Origin: Sphingobacterium sp. ML3W
GTDB lineage: Bacteria > Bacteroidota > Bacteroidia > Sphingobacteriales > Sphingobacteriaceae
DNA length: 64,000 nucleotides
NCBI RefSeq assembly: GCF_000747525.1
Contig: NZ_CP009278.1
Span: 2,790,001-2,854,000, forward strand
Direction: 5' to 3'
Shown: positions 29,908-39,563 of the stretch, piece after piece
Layout: each line of letters starts with the position of its first letter
How positions within the stretch are numbered: position 1 is the stretch's first letter
Notes under the pieces: model-generated
Told to the model about the DNA's origin: nothing
The model's input: only the letters and a program-made list of their open reading frames with translations
Databases searched by the model: none
Position numbers and translations under genes: made by a program

Positions 29908-30522
29908 CTACTTAGCGGTATTTATTTTCTGGCATTTTATAAGGTAGAAAGGATAATTTTCGGCTACTTCTGTAATTTCAAATAGTCCTGTCTTACCAAA
30001 TTCCTCTTGTATTGTTTCCTTATCATAAAAGAACATTTTAACACCACCAAACATTTCAAAACGATCTTTGCTAATTTGTTTACCTTGTCCATAAGTTTGC
30101 GCTTTTTTGGTAATGGTGGTAAAAACCATATAACCGTTTTCTGCTAATTGATTGTAGCAATCAGAAATAAGTTTCGCTCTTTCATTGTAGTCTAATAAGT
30201 GAATTAAAGCGTAACAAAAAATACCGTCATATTGGTTGTTGTCAAAAGGCATATCAGATACAGAACCGTGATGAATTATCATTTCTGTTCCGTAATGTTT
30301 CCATGCTAACTCAATTGCCGTTTTCGAAATTTCGATTCCCGTCACTTCAATTCCATTCTCTCTGAAAATTTGTGCATTACGTCCGTAACCGATACCCGCA
30401 ATGAGTATATTTGTCACTCCATTCTTTACAAAGAAATCTTTGGTCAATACAGCAGATATAGCGGGTTCAAAGCCCCACATTTCTTGTTTATCCTTAAATG
30501 CTTCTTCCCAAAATTCTGCCAT
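29908..30522 (-). CDS. Class I SAM-dependent methyltransferase
   Basis: 204 residues. Motif I is ILIAGIGYGRNAQIF (about 38-52), followed by GIEVTGIEISKTAIELA, motif IV DGIFCYALIHLL and a later YMVFTTITKK. It has the Rossmann-type methyltransferase fold of the TehB/thiopurine group of small-molecule enzymes. The substrate cannot be told. It is monocistronic. Confidence 0.85.
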   Translation of the reverse strand: MAEFWEEAFKDKQEMWGFEPAISAVLTKDFFVKNGVTNILIAGIGYGRNAQIFRENGIEVTGIEISKTAIELAWKHYGTEMIIHHGSVSDMPFDNNQYDGIFCYALIHLLDYNERAKLISDCYNQLAENGYMVFTTITKKAQTYGQGKQISKDRFEMFGGVKMFFYDKETIQEEFGKTGLFEITEVAENYPFYLIKCQKINTAK

Positions 30523-30754
30523 AGTATTTGTTTTTTACTGCAAATTTTATCTTCTATAAGGTAACCAATAAATCTCGATCGAATTATGAATGTTATTATT
30601 TTTTCTGAATTTATTGTATTCCCCTACTCTTTTATAATTGTATGTCATACAGAATGAGGTAGTTCGATTTCACTTAAATCTAAATTTATTTTTATCTCCG
30701 GCAATTCTTTTCAAGCGTGAGCAATATTCGTTCTACGTGAATTCCAATATGCTC

Positions 30755-31570
30755 TTAAAAACAATCTGAAGGAAGTTTTCCGGTACAAGACTTGAAATCT
30801 TTTATAAAATGTGATTGATCATAGTACCCTGCATCTAATGCAATGTCCGTTAAACGACTATTTTCAACTGGATTTTCAAATAAGTTTCTAAATCTTACAA
30901 TGCTTGCATATTTCTTTGGAGTGGTCCCGACTAAATGCCTAAATCGCTTTTCAAAGGTATCTCTACTGATGGGGAGTTTATTGACCAGTTCTTTGATAGA
31001 AATGATTCCTCTCTTTTTTTTTATTTCTGAAATAGAATCGTATATAATACTATCTAAATTATTAGAAGCTATCTTATTAACTAGAAAACGTTCTATCACT
31101 TCAACCATTTTATCATGAGAATTCTGACCTTTAAGCTGCTGAAGCATAGTTAGATTTGTTTTACTGTTGAAAAACTCATCCATTGGGATAAACTTTTCAA
31201 AAAACTCATTCAAAGGTTTGTCGGTTATGGTCGAAGCAAAGCCTGGATTGAATATAACAACAAATAAGGTAACGAAATCAGAAAATGTAAAATGAAAGAA
31301 TCTTTGCGTTATACCGAAAGAAACCGCCTTAGGCAAATCAATCTGTGAACCATCGTTTTGTAATAGATAAATACTTCCTCTCAAAATATAGTTGAGCGAA
31401 AATGAAGTGCTCGGCAGTGTTTCGAGAACCATACTCTCCGTACATTCTAAAATCATGTACTCTTTAATGGCTAACTTTAGAGCATCACAAGGTTCATATC
31501 TATATTCTACTCGCTTATTATTAGTATTATCTTTAAAAAAAATAATATTATTTTCTCCCCCGTCCATCAT
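30755..31570 (-). CDS. AraC-family transcriptional regulator
   Basis: 271 residues. The C-terminal double helix-turn-helix (about 180-270) has ISIKELVNKLPISRDTFEKRFRHLVGTTPK then LTDIALDAGYYDQSHFIKDFKSCTGKLPS, the standard AraC/XylS signature. The N-terminal domain (about 15-150) is the less conserved ligand-sensing part found in many Bacteroidota relatives. Target genes and inducer are unknown. Confidence 0.88.
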   Translation of the reverse strand: MMDGGENNIIFFKDNTNNKRVEYRYEPCDALKLAIKEYMILECTESMVLETLPSTSFSLNYILRGSIYLLQNDGSQIDLPKAVSFGITQRFFHFTFSDFVTLFVVIFNPGFASTITDKPLNEFFEKFIPMDEFFNSKTNLTMLQQLKGQNSHDKMVEVIERFLVNKIASNNLDSIIYDSISEIKKKRGIISIKELVNKLPISRDTFEKRFRHLVGTTPKKYASIVRFRNLFENPVENSRLTDIALDAGYYDQSHFIKDFKSCTGKLPSDCF

Positions 31571-31816
31571 GTTCTCATTTAGCTGAATAAATGCAAAATA
31601 TATAAAACTACATCAGGACGCTGAACTCATTTTATTTATGCAATTTACGTTTGTTTAACTTCATTAGCAGGTGTGTTACACCTTGCTTTTAGACTCACTT
31701 TAAGTGGATGTTTATATGAAGTTACTGAAAAATTATTTATTCCTATTCTTTAAATGCGGACAAATTGGATGGCATTATTTTCGGCAGCAAATTTTATTCA
31801 AAAAAACACAAACAAT

Positions 31817-32422
31817 TTAATCACCTTTTTTCCAGGAAACTACACCTTCTTTATCATACATTTCAATTGCGGGAACACCTAAACTATCTACTTTTAAAAC
31901 AAGTCTGGGTATTTCGTTTGCATCTTTTATGACCAAAGAGGCATTTCCATTTTCTGTAACTATATTTATTCGATTAATATTGTAACCAGGTTTACCAGAA
32001 AGATCCTTGTCATTGATGGATATCCCCGCTTTAAAATAATTCGTCAGTATGTTATCTTGGGCATACATACCAATTGCATCAGCATTTTGATAATCGAAGG
32101 CTATAGCATTCAAATTCATATTATCGTATTCTGATATGGCAATTCCACCGCGTTCGTCACCATTTTTATCATAGAAAATAATCCCAGCCGGTGTCATTTT
32201 TCGTTGATACTCTTTTCCTTTAATAATCGGTTTCGGTATGTGATTTTCATTCGAAATCACAACTCTGTTTGCACCATCTTGGTTCTTGATGTCTATTCTT
32301 TCTAATTGCAACGAGTTAGATTGCTTAAAACATAATAGATAGATTATAAAACCCACAAACAAAAGATTCAATGCGACTAGTATGCTTAAAAAAGACTTTA
32401 GTTTTCTCGGTATTTCCTGCAT
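31817..32422 (-). CDS. Membrane-anchored hypothetical protein
   Basis: 201 residues. An N-terminal membrane helix (about 9-30, FLSILVALNLLFVGFIIYLL) is followed by a periplasmic-looking beta-rich region with repeated motifs of the type IxNQDGANRVVIS, GIIFYDKNGDERGGIAIS and PAIEMYDKEG. I do not recognise a named family, but the repeating 'D-x-N-G-x-x-R-x-x-I' strands are typical of small Bacteroidota membrane-attached proteins. Confidence 0.6.
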   Translation of the reverse strand: MQEIPRKLKSFLSILVALNLLFVGFIIYLLCFKQSNSLQLERIDIKNQDGANRVVISNENHIPKPIIKGKEYQRKMTPAGIIFYDKNGDERGGIAISEYDNMNLNAIAFDYQNADAIGMYAQDNILTNYFKAGISINDKDLSGKPGYNINRINIVTENGNASLVIKDANEIPRLVLKVDSLGVPAIEMYDKEGVVSWKKGD

Positions 32423-32746
32423 AGTTTTATGAAATTGCTGGTTTGCAAGCTACGTCATACCAAAATGTTAAGATTGTAAAAAATCAGGAAAAATGAACAA
32501 GCCTTTTATTTAAAATTTTCGTAGCCAGTATTTGGCGGTTGGCAATTTTTATTTATGCTGATAAATGAAACTATAATAATAGAATTCCTGATTTTATACA
32601 ATTAAAATTAAGGTGCAAATCAGAACTTGCAAGGTGATTTACAGCAGGGTACAAAAGGAATATCCGAAGAGTCGGAAAAATCATTCGTATATTGATTTCT
32701 AATATATAGGAGACAAAGCGATAAGTTTAGCTGTCTTATAAAATAA
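32423..32746. other. Intergenic region, nothing recognised
   Basis: AT-rich, no open frame with coding character, no strong hairpin. The reading frame of the DUF4180 gene becomes open at its right end (after the stop at 32744). Confidence 0.5.
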
Positions 32747-33112
32747 ATTGTTAACACGGATATTAAAACTCACAAAATAGACGATACAGCAATTGCTGAA
32801 ATAATTTCTGATAAAATAATAATTAATAACACTGAAGATGCCTTGGATTTGCTAGGTAATATATATTATCAAGGTTTTGATCATATACTTATTTATCAAA
32901 AAAATATAACTGCTGATTTTTTTGATTTAAAAAACAAAATGGCAGGAGATATTCTTCAAAAGTTTTCGAACTATCGTGTTCATCTAGTAATAATCGGCGA
33001 TTTCACAAAATTTACGAGTAAAAGTTTAAAGGATTTTATCTATGAAAGTAATAAGGGTAAGCATGTTAATTTTGTTGAAAATATTAGTGAAGCATTAAAT
33101 GCTCTTAAGTAA
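32747..33112 (+). pseudogene. DUF4180-domain protein with lost or unusual start codon
   Basis: The frame from 32747 encodes the whole DUF4180 pattern: IDDTAIAEIISDKIIINNTEDALDLL, YYQGFDHILIYQKNI, DFFDLKNKMAGDILQKFSNYRVHL and SLKDFIYESNKGKHVNFVE. No ATG or GTG exists in the N-terminal part; the frame begins ATT GTT AAC. Translation could begin at ATT 32747, or at TTG 32843, which would delete about a third of the domain. It is therefore either a gene with a non-standard start or a pseudogene by start loss. Confidence 0.6.
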
Positions 33113-33325
33113 AGTAAATTTTGGTAAAACGGTGAAATAGTAACAAAAATGTCGTTAAATTAAGAAATAAGAATGTTTTTAAGTATGCTGTCCGACAGGT
33201 AAACTTAGCCACTATATTGCAAAAGAAAAATATATTCCCTTGGATGAATTATTAAAAGAAGTAGAGTTTGAAGGATAAAATCAGTGTGATAGAACTTAGA
33301 TAGTTTAATAGCAAACAATAAAATA

Positions 33326-33574
33326 ATGGAAAGTGAATCTCAAATAACAAAGATAAAAACGGTTAAAATATTCAAGACAAACGTTCGAAATTATAAAGAT
33401 GTAGCTAACATAGTAACTTCTCTTTTAATAATATACCCATCTTATAAGATAAATTTTGATCTTGCTGATGGCGATAATATCCTTAGGATTGAAGCCAATC
33501 AATGCGAAATTGATACTGACCAGATTATGCAGTATATGGTCAGTATCGGTTATAGCTGTGAGGGAATAGAATAG
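33326..33574 (+). CDS. Small hypothetical protein (82 aa)
   Basis: 82 residues. The pattern KTVKIFKTNVRNYKDVANIV...INFDLADGDNILRIEANQCE and a C-terminal helix resemble the ferredoxin-like fold of heavy-metal-associated-type small proteins in Bacteroidota, but no metal-binding Cys-x2-Cys is present. It lies in a gene-poor patch with remnants on both sides. Function unknown. Confidence 0.55.
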   Translation: MESESQITKIKTVKIFKTNVRNYKDVANIVTSLLIIYPSYKINFDLADGDNILRIEANQCEIDTDQIMQYMVSIGYSCEGIE

Positions 33575-33890
33575 TTTTAAAATACAATTACCATTGAATT
33601 GCATTTATAAGGTAGACCGAATGAAAAATATTTTCAAAATATATTCATGCAGATTTAGTTTGATTATAGCTCTTTGTGCACCTGTTTCTCTTTTGTTGCC
33701 TCTTTCACCAGCTACACCCGCGGGGCCAGCATCTCTCTTTGAGTAGATAGTAAATTGGCATTGTGAATCAGGATATTATGGTTCTATTTTTGCTGTTTTG
33801 AAATCTTAAAGATAGAAATTAATCTTTTCATCTATCAATTGAAAATATAGATTGATTCCGAAAATAATATTTACTTTTTAAACGATTGAA
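33575..33890. other. Intergenic region with a collagen-like remnant
   Basis: On the minus strand around 33655-33745 a frame reads like GPAGVAGERGNKRETGAQ, Gly-x-y repeats of a collagen-like protein, with no start or continuation. It is probably a fragment of a lost surface or phage-tail collagen-like gene. No other features. Confidence 0.4.
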
Positions 33891-34760
33891 ATGAGAAAAG
33901 AAAATTATGATACAACGATAAAAGAAAAAATAATTAAAACAGGTGACATTGAACTTTGCACAGAAAGTTTTGGGTGCGAAACCCATCCTTCAATTTTACT
34001 TATTGCGGGAGCAACAGTTTCAATGCTCTATTGGGACGCTGAGTTCTGTCAAAAATTATCGGATAAAGGATTTTTTGTCATTAGGTACGATAATCGAGAT
34101 GTTGGAAAATCAACCTTTTACGACCCTGGCACAACGCCTTATGATATCGTTGATTTGACGAATGATGCTATCTCAATATTAGATGGTTACAAGATAAAAA
34201 AAGCACATTTTGTAGGTTTATCTTTAGGTGGACTAATCTCCCAAATTTCTTCAATAAAGTATCCCGATAGAGTTAAAACGCTAACACTCCTTTCAACTGG
34301 ACCATGGGGCGATTCAGACCCTTCTATTCCTGAAATGGATAATCGAATTTTAGAATTTCATAATAAATCTGGAACCGTCGACTGGACGAATGAAAATGCA
34401 GTACTAAACCACTTAATTGAAGGAGCAGCATTAATGAGTGGAAGAAAAGGAACTGATATAAAGCGAGCAGAAAAATTAATAAGGGCTGAATTTAAAAGAG
34501 CCAGAAACTATATTAGTATGTTTAATCATGCAACACTTCAAGGTGGTGAAGAATATTACAATAGATTAAACGAAATCGAACAACCGACTTTAATCATACA
34601 CGGTACAGACGATCTTATATGGCATTTTAAAAATACAGAGGCTTTACTAGCAAAGATAAAAGGGTCAAAACTAATTCCGCTTGAAAGAACAGGACACGAG
34701 TTGCATCGTGAGGATTGGGATGTAATTATTGACGGAATCGCAAAGCATTTAAATGATTAG
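33891..34760 (+). CDS. Alpha/beta-fold hydrolase
   Basis: 289 residues. FVGLSLGGLIS (about 105-115) carries the nucleophile elbow Gly-x-Ser-x-Gly; IIHGTDDLIWHF (about 240) and RTGHELH (about 265-272) supply Asp and His. The oxyanion region LLIAGATV and YDNRDVGKST also fit. It resembles the peroxidase/esterase branch such as aclacinomycin methylesterase-type enzymes. Substrate unknown. Transcribed alone. Confidence 0.87.
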   Translation: MRKENYDTTIKEKIIKTGDIELCTESFGCETHPSILLIAGATVSMLYWDAEFCQKLSDKGFFVIRYDNRDVGKSTFYDPGTTPYDIVDLTNDAISILDGYKIKKAHFVGLSLGGLISQISSIKYPDRVKTLTLLSTGPWGDSDPSIPEMDNRILEFHNKSGTVDWTNENAVLNHLIEGAALMSGRKGTDIKRAEKLIRAEFKRARNYISMFNHATLQGGEEYYNRLNEIEQPTLIIHGTDDLIWHFKNTEALLAKIKGSKLIPLERTGHELHREDWDVIIDGIAKHLND

Positions 34761-35012
34761 CGGACTTCGTTCCTAAATTTTTGGAAAATATCAGCGTCTA
34801 ATTCTTCTAAAAGACTATTTTCATTCGGCTAGAAACTCAAGTTCATTTCTATTTAATCTATTTCTTAAATTGATATAGCGTGGTTCAGTACTGGCACCCT
34901 ACCATTCACCTTTTTAACAATCTTTTCAGTAATGGTCTTTTTTCTTCATGTGCATCTATCGGATGCGAAGGCAGGGTGCTATAGCACGAGGTATGGATGT
35001 AATCCATTTGCT

Positions 35013-35381
35013 TCAGCCTTTATAATTAGCTGTAATTTTATTTTTGTGAGTGACACCCCATTCAGCCAGAGCAGTGATAATATCTTTAAGTGATTGACTG
35101 TATTCCGTAGGAACATACTCCACAAGAACAGGAGTTTGATCCGCAAAGATTGTCCTTTCTACTAAATGGTTTACTTCCAATTTTTTTAATTCACTCGAAA
35201 GTACTCTCGCAGAAATACTATTTAAACTTCGTTGTAAATCGTTGAACCTCGTATGTCCCTCTAAAATTGCTATCATTACTCTAATTGTCCATCTGCCACC
35301 TAGAACGTATAGAGCATCTTCTGTTGCTGATAGACGATTTGTGCATTGTAAGGGTGAGTAATCTAATTTATTTGTCGCCAT
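35013..35381 (-). CDS. HxlR-family transcriptional regulator
   Basis: 122 residues. It has the family's single Cys near the N-terminus (SPLQCTNRL), the winged helix GGRWTIRVMIAILEGHTRFNDLQRSLNSISARVLSSELKKLE, and the wing plus C-terminal helix (YVPTEYSQSLKDIITALAEWG). HxlR proteins often sense thiol-reactive or aldehyde stress. It is divergent from the DoxX-like gene 117 bases away, the usual arrangement for a regulator and its target. Confidence 0.9.
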   Translation of the reverse strand: MATNKLDYSPLQCTNRLSATEDALYVLGGRWTIRVMIAILEGHTRFNDLQRSLNSISARVLSSELKKLEVNHLVERTIFADQTPVLVEYVPTEYSQSLKDIITALAEWGVTHKNKITANYKG

Positions 35382-35498
35382 ATTTCTTTTTTTAGTAGGT
35401 AACTAACCCAAAAGTTACTACTAACATAATAGTAACTACTATAATTTAGTAAGCTAATATACATACTTTTGAAGTATCAAATTTAAAGAAATAAAGAT

Positions 35499-35861
35499 AT
35501 GAAATCAACAAAAATTACGTACTACACTACAACAGGAATTATTTCAGCAATGATGATATTTATTGCGTTTGAAACTCTTTTGAAACCCGAAGTGAAAGTT
35601 TCAATGGAACATTTAGGTTTTCCAGATTATTTCAGAATTGAGATCGGAATTACAAAACTTATCGGTGCAGTTTTTCTTTGGTTGCCAGTTCGCTTATTAA
35701 AGGAATCAGCATATATTGGTTTTGCAATTATGTTTGCTTCGGCTTCTTTAGCTCACTATATGGTAGGCGATCCTGTAGGTAAAGTTTTTACAGGATTTAT
35801 TTTTCTCGCTGTTTTAATTGTTTCTTACGTAAGCCATTCAAAAATCCAAGAAATAAAATGA
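35499..35861 (+). CDS. DoxX-like membrane protein
   Basis: 120 residues with four membrane helices (about 8-27, 45-70, 72-92, 96-115). The pattern ALMHLGFPDYF...IGITKLIGAVFLW (seen here as MEHLGFPDYFRIEIGITKLI) is typical of the DoxX_2 group. It is likely the target of the divergently encoded HxlR regulator. The biochemical role is not established. Confidence 0.85.
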   Translation: MKSTKITYYTTTGIISAMMIFIAFETLLKPEVKVSMEHLGFPDYFRIEIGITKLIGAVFLWLPVRLLKESAYIGFAIMFASASLAHYMVGDPVGKVFTGFIFLAVLIVSYVSHSKIQEIK

Positions 35862-36107
35862 AGCGTCTCTTTCCGCAGATAAATTTGTCGTAAATTGACA
35901 GTTAAATTGTCGTATCTCACCCCTTTTAGTATCAGTTTTTACCACCAACTTTGCTAAAGCATGATGGAGGGTAGCCTTATAAATAATGGTTGAATTGATA
36001 GGTCAATTGGCAGAATCCGATGAAAAAACATTTTAAGTTGATTGAAACTGACATCGCGGAGGGCTAATTAATACCTAGACAATGAGGTCGTTAAGTAAAT
36101 AACAAGA

Positions 36108-36677
36108 ATGAGAAAGATTAGAATTTTCGAACACATCTCCCTTGATGGTGTCATTGAACATGATAAGAACTATTTGTACGGCGGATGGACAGCACCTTAT
36201 CGCACACCTGCTGGGATGGCGATGCTACTTGAAGCGTATGGTACTGACTTTGACATGCTGATTGGCCGCAAGACTTACGATGAGTTTTTGGGATACTGGC
36301 CAAATGCTGGGTACTTTCCGATGGCCAACGCGATAAACGGTGCAACGAAATACGTAATCACCCACAGGCCCGAGAGTCTTGAATGGGAACCAGTAAAGGC
36401 CTTGGCTGGAGATATCATAGCAAGCATTCGTAGCCTTAAAACTACAGATGGACCTGACCTTATTCTTTTGGGAAGTATATCACTGACATCTTTGCTACTC
36501 TACGCCGGATTAATTGATGAGATTGTTCTGATAGTATATCCCGTATTGTTGGGAAGAGGAAAACGCATTCTTTCAGACAGCTATGATGCCCAAAAACTTC
36601 AATTTGTCAATACGGTGGCCACACCAACTGGCGTGCTGCTAAACACTTACAGGTATGTGGGGTCTCTAAATAGCTAA
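36108..36677 (+). CDS. Dihydrofolate reductase-family protein (RibD C-terminal type)
   Basis: 189 residues. MRKIRIFEHISLDGVIE, DMLIGRKTYDEFLGYWP, KYVITHRP and LILLGSISLTSLLLYAGLIDEIVLIVYPVLLGRGKR are the standard signatures of the RibD_C/DHFR-like fold that binds NADPH. Many such genes are stand-alone reductases of unknown substrate. GC content is a little higher than in its neighbours. It is followed by the TetR gene in the same direction. Confidence 0.9.
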   Translation: MRKIRIFEHISLDGVIEHDKNYLYGGWTAPYRTPAGMAMLLEAYGTDFDMLIGRKTYDEFLGYWPNAGYFPMANAINGATKYVITHRPESLEWEPVKALAGDIIASIRSLKTTDGPDLILLGSISLTSLLLYAGLIDEIVLIVYPVLLGRGKRILSDSYDAQKLQFVNTVATPTGVLLNTYRYVGSLNS

Positions 36678-36773
36678 TCACATTGGTGGAATAAAAGCTG
36701 TATTTATCAGTTTTAAACTTGTATCTTAATCGCGCAGTATTACTTCTGAATGAAGATATATTTTGCAATTTCA

Positions 36774-36795
36774 ATACAGACAGACTTGTCTGTAT
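36774..36795. promoter_or_regulatory. TetR-type operator
   Basis: ATACAGACA-GACT-TGTCTGTAT, perfect 9-bp arms. It lies 41 bases before the TetR start and is of the length and symmetry expected for a self-controlling TetR operator. Confidence 0.7.
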
Positions 36796-36836
36796 GTTAT
36801 TTATTACTTACATTTGCTTTCATAAAGGATATAGAT

Positions 36837-37775
36837 ATGCTTACTCCCAGAGAAAGAATTATAGAAACTGCGTCACTACTATTTCATCAACAAGGTTACA
36901 ATAGTACAGGAATTAATCAAATTATTAAAGAGGCCAATGTTGCTAAGGCTAGTTTTTACCAACACTTCAAATCGAAAGATGATTTATGTCTAGCATTTTT
37001 AAGTACTAGACATGAATATTGGTTTTCTGAATTGATGACGTACATTTCAGAATCGAATGGAACTAAGAAAAGAATATTAGCCGCTTTTGATTTCATTATT
37101 TATATGAACGAAAAGGAAAACTTTAGAGGATGTAGCTTTTTAAACACCTTATCAGAAATATCAATAGAACAGGTTGCCATACTTTCCGTCATACAGTCGC
37201 ATAAAAAAGATCTCAGATTATTCTTTGAAAAAGAACTCGGACAAAAATTGTTATCCGCTCATATCTATCTATTGTTTGAAAGTTCAATTATTGGGAGCCA
37301 GCTTTATAAATCGAATGAATTAGTGGAAAAATCGAAATTAATCGTAGATAACTTAATTTTAATTATGGAACAGAGACATCCGCTTCCTCCATTTACATTG
37401 GAGACAGCTAAACAAAAAATTCAAATGGCTGAAGATGCTTGGAACAGTCAAAACCCCGAAAGAGTTTCAATGGCTTACACTTTAGATAGCGAATGGAGAA
37501 ATCGAAATCTGTTTATTAATGGTCGGCAAGAGATCGTTCTATTTTTGGCCAATAAATGGAAAAATGAACTGGATTATAAACTCAAAAAAGAATATTGGTC
37601 ACATACAGACAACAGAATTGCAGTCAGGTTTGAATACGAGTATAGAAATAAAGAAGGAAAATGGTTTAGAGCCTACGGTAACGAAAATTGGGAATTTGAC
37701 GAAAACGGTTTGATGCAAAAAAGATATGCTTGCATCAATGATCTCGAAATAAACGAGGCGGATAAGTACTTGTAA
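36837..37775 (+). CDS. TetR regulator fused to a DUF1348/NTF2-like domain
   Basis: 312 residues from ATG 36837; the frame is open earlier, but that part spans the operator. Residues 1-190 are a TetR-type repressor ([33 protein letters not shown]). Residues about 200-310 ([61 protein letters not shown]) match DUF1348, a SnoaL/NTF2-like fold normally encoded as a separate protein. The second domain might sense or process the ligand of the repressor. The fusion is the striking point. Confidence 0.82.
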   Translation: MLTPRERIIETASLLFHQQGYNSTGINQIIKEANVAKASFYQHFKSKDDLCLAFLSTRHEYWFSELMTYISESNGTKKRILAAFDFIIYMNEKENFRGCSFLNTLSEISIEQVAILSVIQSHKKDLRLFFEKELGQKLLSAHIYLLFESSIIGSQLYKSNELVEKSKLIVDNLILIMEQRHPLPPFTLETAKQKIQMAEDAWNSQNPERVSMAYTLDSEWRNRNLFINGRQEIVLFLANKWKNELDYKLKKEYWSHTDNRIAVRFEYEYRNKEGKWFRAYGNENWEFDENGLMQKRYACINDLEINEADKYL

Positions 37776-38618
37776 ATCTAATATACTAATGTGTTAATAA
37801 TTAGATAAAGAGTTACTTAACAAAAGCTAATCTTAAGGTTAGCTTTTGTTAAGTATAAACATATTCGGATGAGAATTGGTCCCCCCTGATTCTTTTTTCT
37901 CTTTATCATTCTTCATAGCCCCTACGGCACCCAGTCCCAGTGCAGTATATTTTAGGATATTTAATTGGGGCGATCAACACCCTTTGAAAATTTGAAGTAC
38001 TTATTCCTTTAACTTAATTCATAAACACTTCGAGTTTAAATAATGATTAAAAGTTAAAATCAAGAATACTTCTGAATGTGAAATTTTGAGATTAAACGGG
38101 TTACCCTATTTAAAGTAGATTTTATGCAAACCTAAGCGATTACTGATGTCTGCAGAAAATTGCTTGTTAGTGATATTGCAGTGTGAAAATACTTCTTTCA
38201 TTCATTAGCTAATATACTTAGTAAAAAGTTTGTTCTCACTATTTCAACTTAAGTAAACTTTATGATCAAATAAAAAGCTAATATAATTAGTATTCTAATG
38301 CTATTATTGATTATGTATCTTACTTCATGGGTAAGTGTAGGGGTGCTAATTATATTAGTATTATTAATCACTGATGATTAATATACAGCTCTTTATCATC
38401 CTAAATAAACCACATTACATACTTCAAATAACATAATTTCAGCCAGCAAAAATCACAAATCATCAATAGCTGAATTTAGGTCATGTTATAATAATAAGTT
38501 AGTAAATATGGAGTCTAATTAAGCATGAATTGAGGCGATGTAAACATATCGTTCTCTCACTTTTATAAATTCAATATTTATTACTTCCTTTACTACCTGA
38601 CTGAATTATCAATTATTC
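37776..38618. other. Long intergenic region with a strong hairpin and remnant
   Basis: No intact gene. It contains the 16-bp hairpin at 37815-37854. On the minus strand near 37860-37965 a fragment reads like LKYTALGLGAVGAMKNDKEK, the C-terminus of a lost protein. AT-rich inverted sequences (AATTAGTATT type) lie around 38290-38390. Confidence 0.4.
37815..37854. terminator. Strong bidirectional hairpin terminator
   Basis: ACTTAACAAAAGCTAA pairs perfectly with TTAGCTTTTGTTAAGT around an 8-base loop. It follows the TetR gene and carries T- and A-runs within the stem. Confidence 0.6.
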
Positions 38619-39248
38619 TCATACACAGCCTCCATATACAGAATCAGATAGTTCGTCATGAAGCATATCGTAGAACCCGATGTAAATATGCACATGTTCA
38701 TCACCACTAAACAACGAATGCTCCCAGGTCATCTTACCCTCAGTAGAATGAGCTCCGCCTTCATTCAAAGCACAAAAAGTATCAATTACATATGCGAGCA
38801 CAACTAAAACAGTAGGTTGGCCATTGCAGACCTCCTTGTTCCATTCCACATGAAGTTTATTATCCTGACGTTCCACATTAATGAGCAATGGTGGCACCAG
38901 GTTTCCTCGAAAGACTAGTACTTTTTCCGGATTGACATACGGTACATGCTCAGCGTCAAAATCTATTGCATTGTTGAGTAAATAAGATTGAGCGGATTGA
39001 AAAGTCCCTATTCGGCTACCTTTAGGTGCAATATTTTTGTAGCCGAATGCGATTGGTGTTTTGATATGTCTCAAAAACTGGGATACAACCTTCATGCGCA
39101 TGCGATTTATGAGCGTCAATTTACTTGGAGCTCTTTTTACAATTGCTGGAAGAGAACGAATAACGGTTTGGCCATTTAGTTCATAGCCTACTACGTTTCC
39201 CACTTTACCCGAAAATGGTCCATTTATTCCACTTTTTAGTATTGCCAT
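38619..39248 (-). CDS. DUF6266-family protein
   Basis: 209 residues. The start MAILKSGINGPFSGKVGNVV and GYELNGQTVIRSLP is typical of DUF6266, found almost only in Sphingobacteriaceae and relatives. It has a positively charged N-terminal third and a beta-rich C-terminal part. Function is not known. There is no signal peptide. Confidence 0.8.
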   Translation of the reverse strand: MAILKSGINGPFSGKVGNVVGYELNGQTVIRSLPAIVKRAPSKLTLINRMRMKVVSQFLRHIKTPIAFGYKNIAPKGSRIGTFQSAQSYLLNNAIDFDAEHVPYVNPEKVLVFRGNLVPPLLINVERQDNKLHVEWNKEVCNGQPTVLVVLAYVIDTFCALNEGGAHSTEGKMTWEHSLFSGDEHVHIYIGFYDMLHDELSDSVYGGCV

Positions 39249-39563
39249 AATGGTTTATTTTATATTGGAAATTGGATAGATATATCACCTGCTCTGATTG
39301 CATTCATATATCATTTTATTCTAATTTATGTATTAAATAGGATATCAACAAATTATAGACAGATTAAATAGAGGGTTTCTAGTGCTTTACCTCTATGAAC
39401 CCTCTAGAAAACCTCTATTATCACTCTAAAATATCTCTAGGATAAGTAAACCATTTGCGAATCTATATACTAGCAGTTTACTATTTGACGTAACATGTAA
39501 TTTTTAAATATTGGCGGTAAAATATAAAGAGGATTTTTTATTACGTACAATACCTTAACACAG
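39249..39563. other. Intergenic region next to the IS element
   Basis: No gene-like frame. The sequence is AT-rich and shows no clear promoter or repeat apart from the IS end that follows. Confidence 0.4.

Noticed and set aside
36750..36836. N-terminal extension of the TetR protein
   Set aside because: The extension covers the palindromic operator, is hydrophobic without sense, and the standard TetR start is at 36837.
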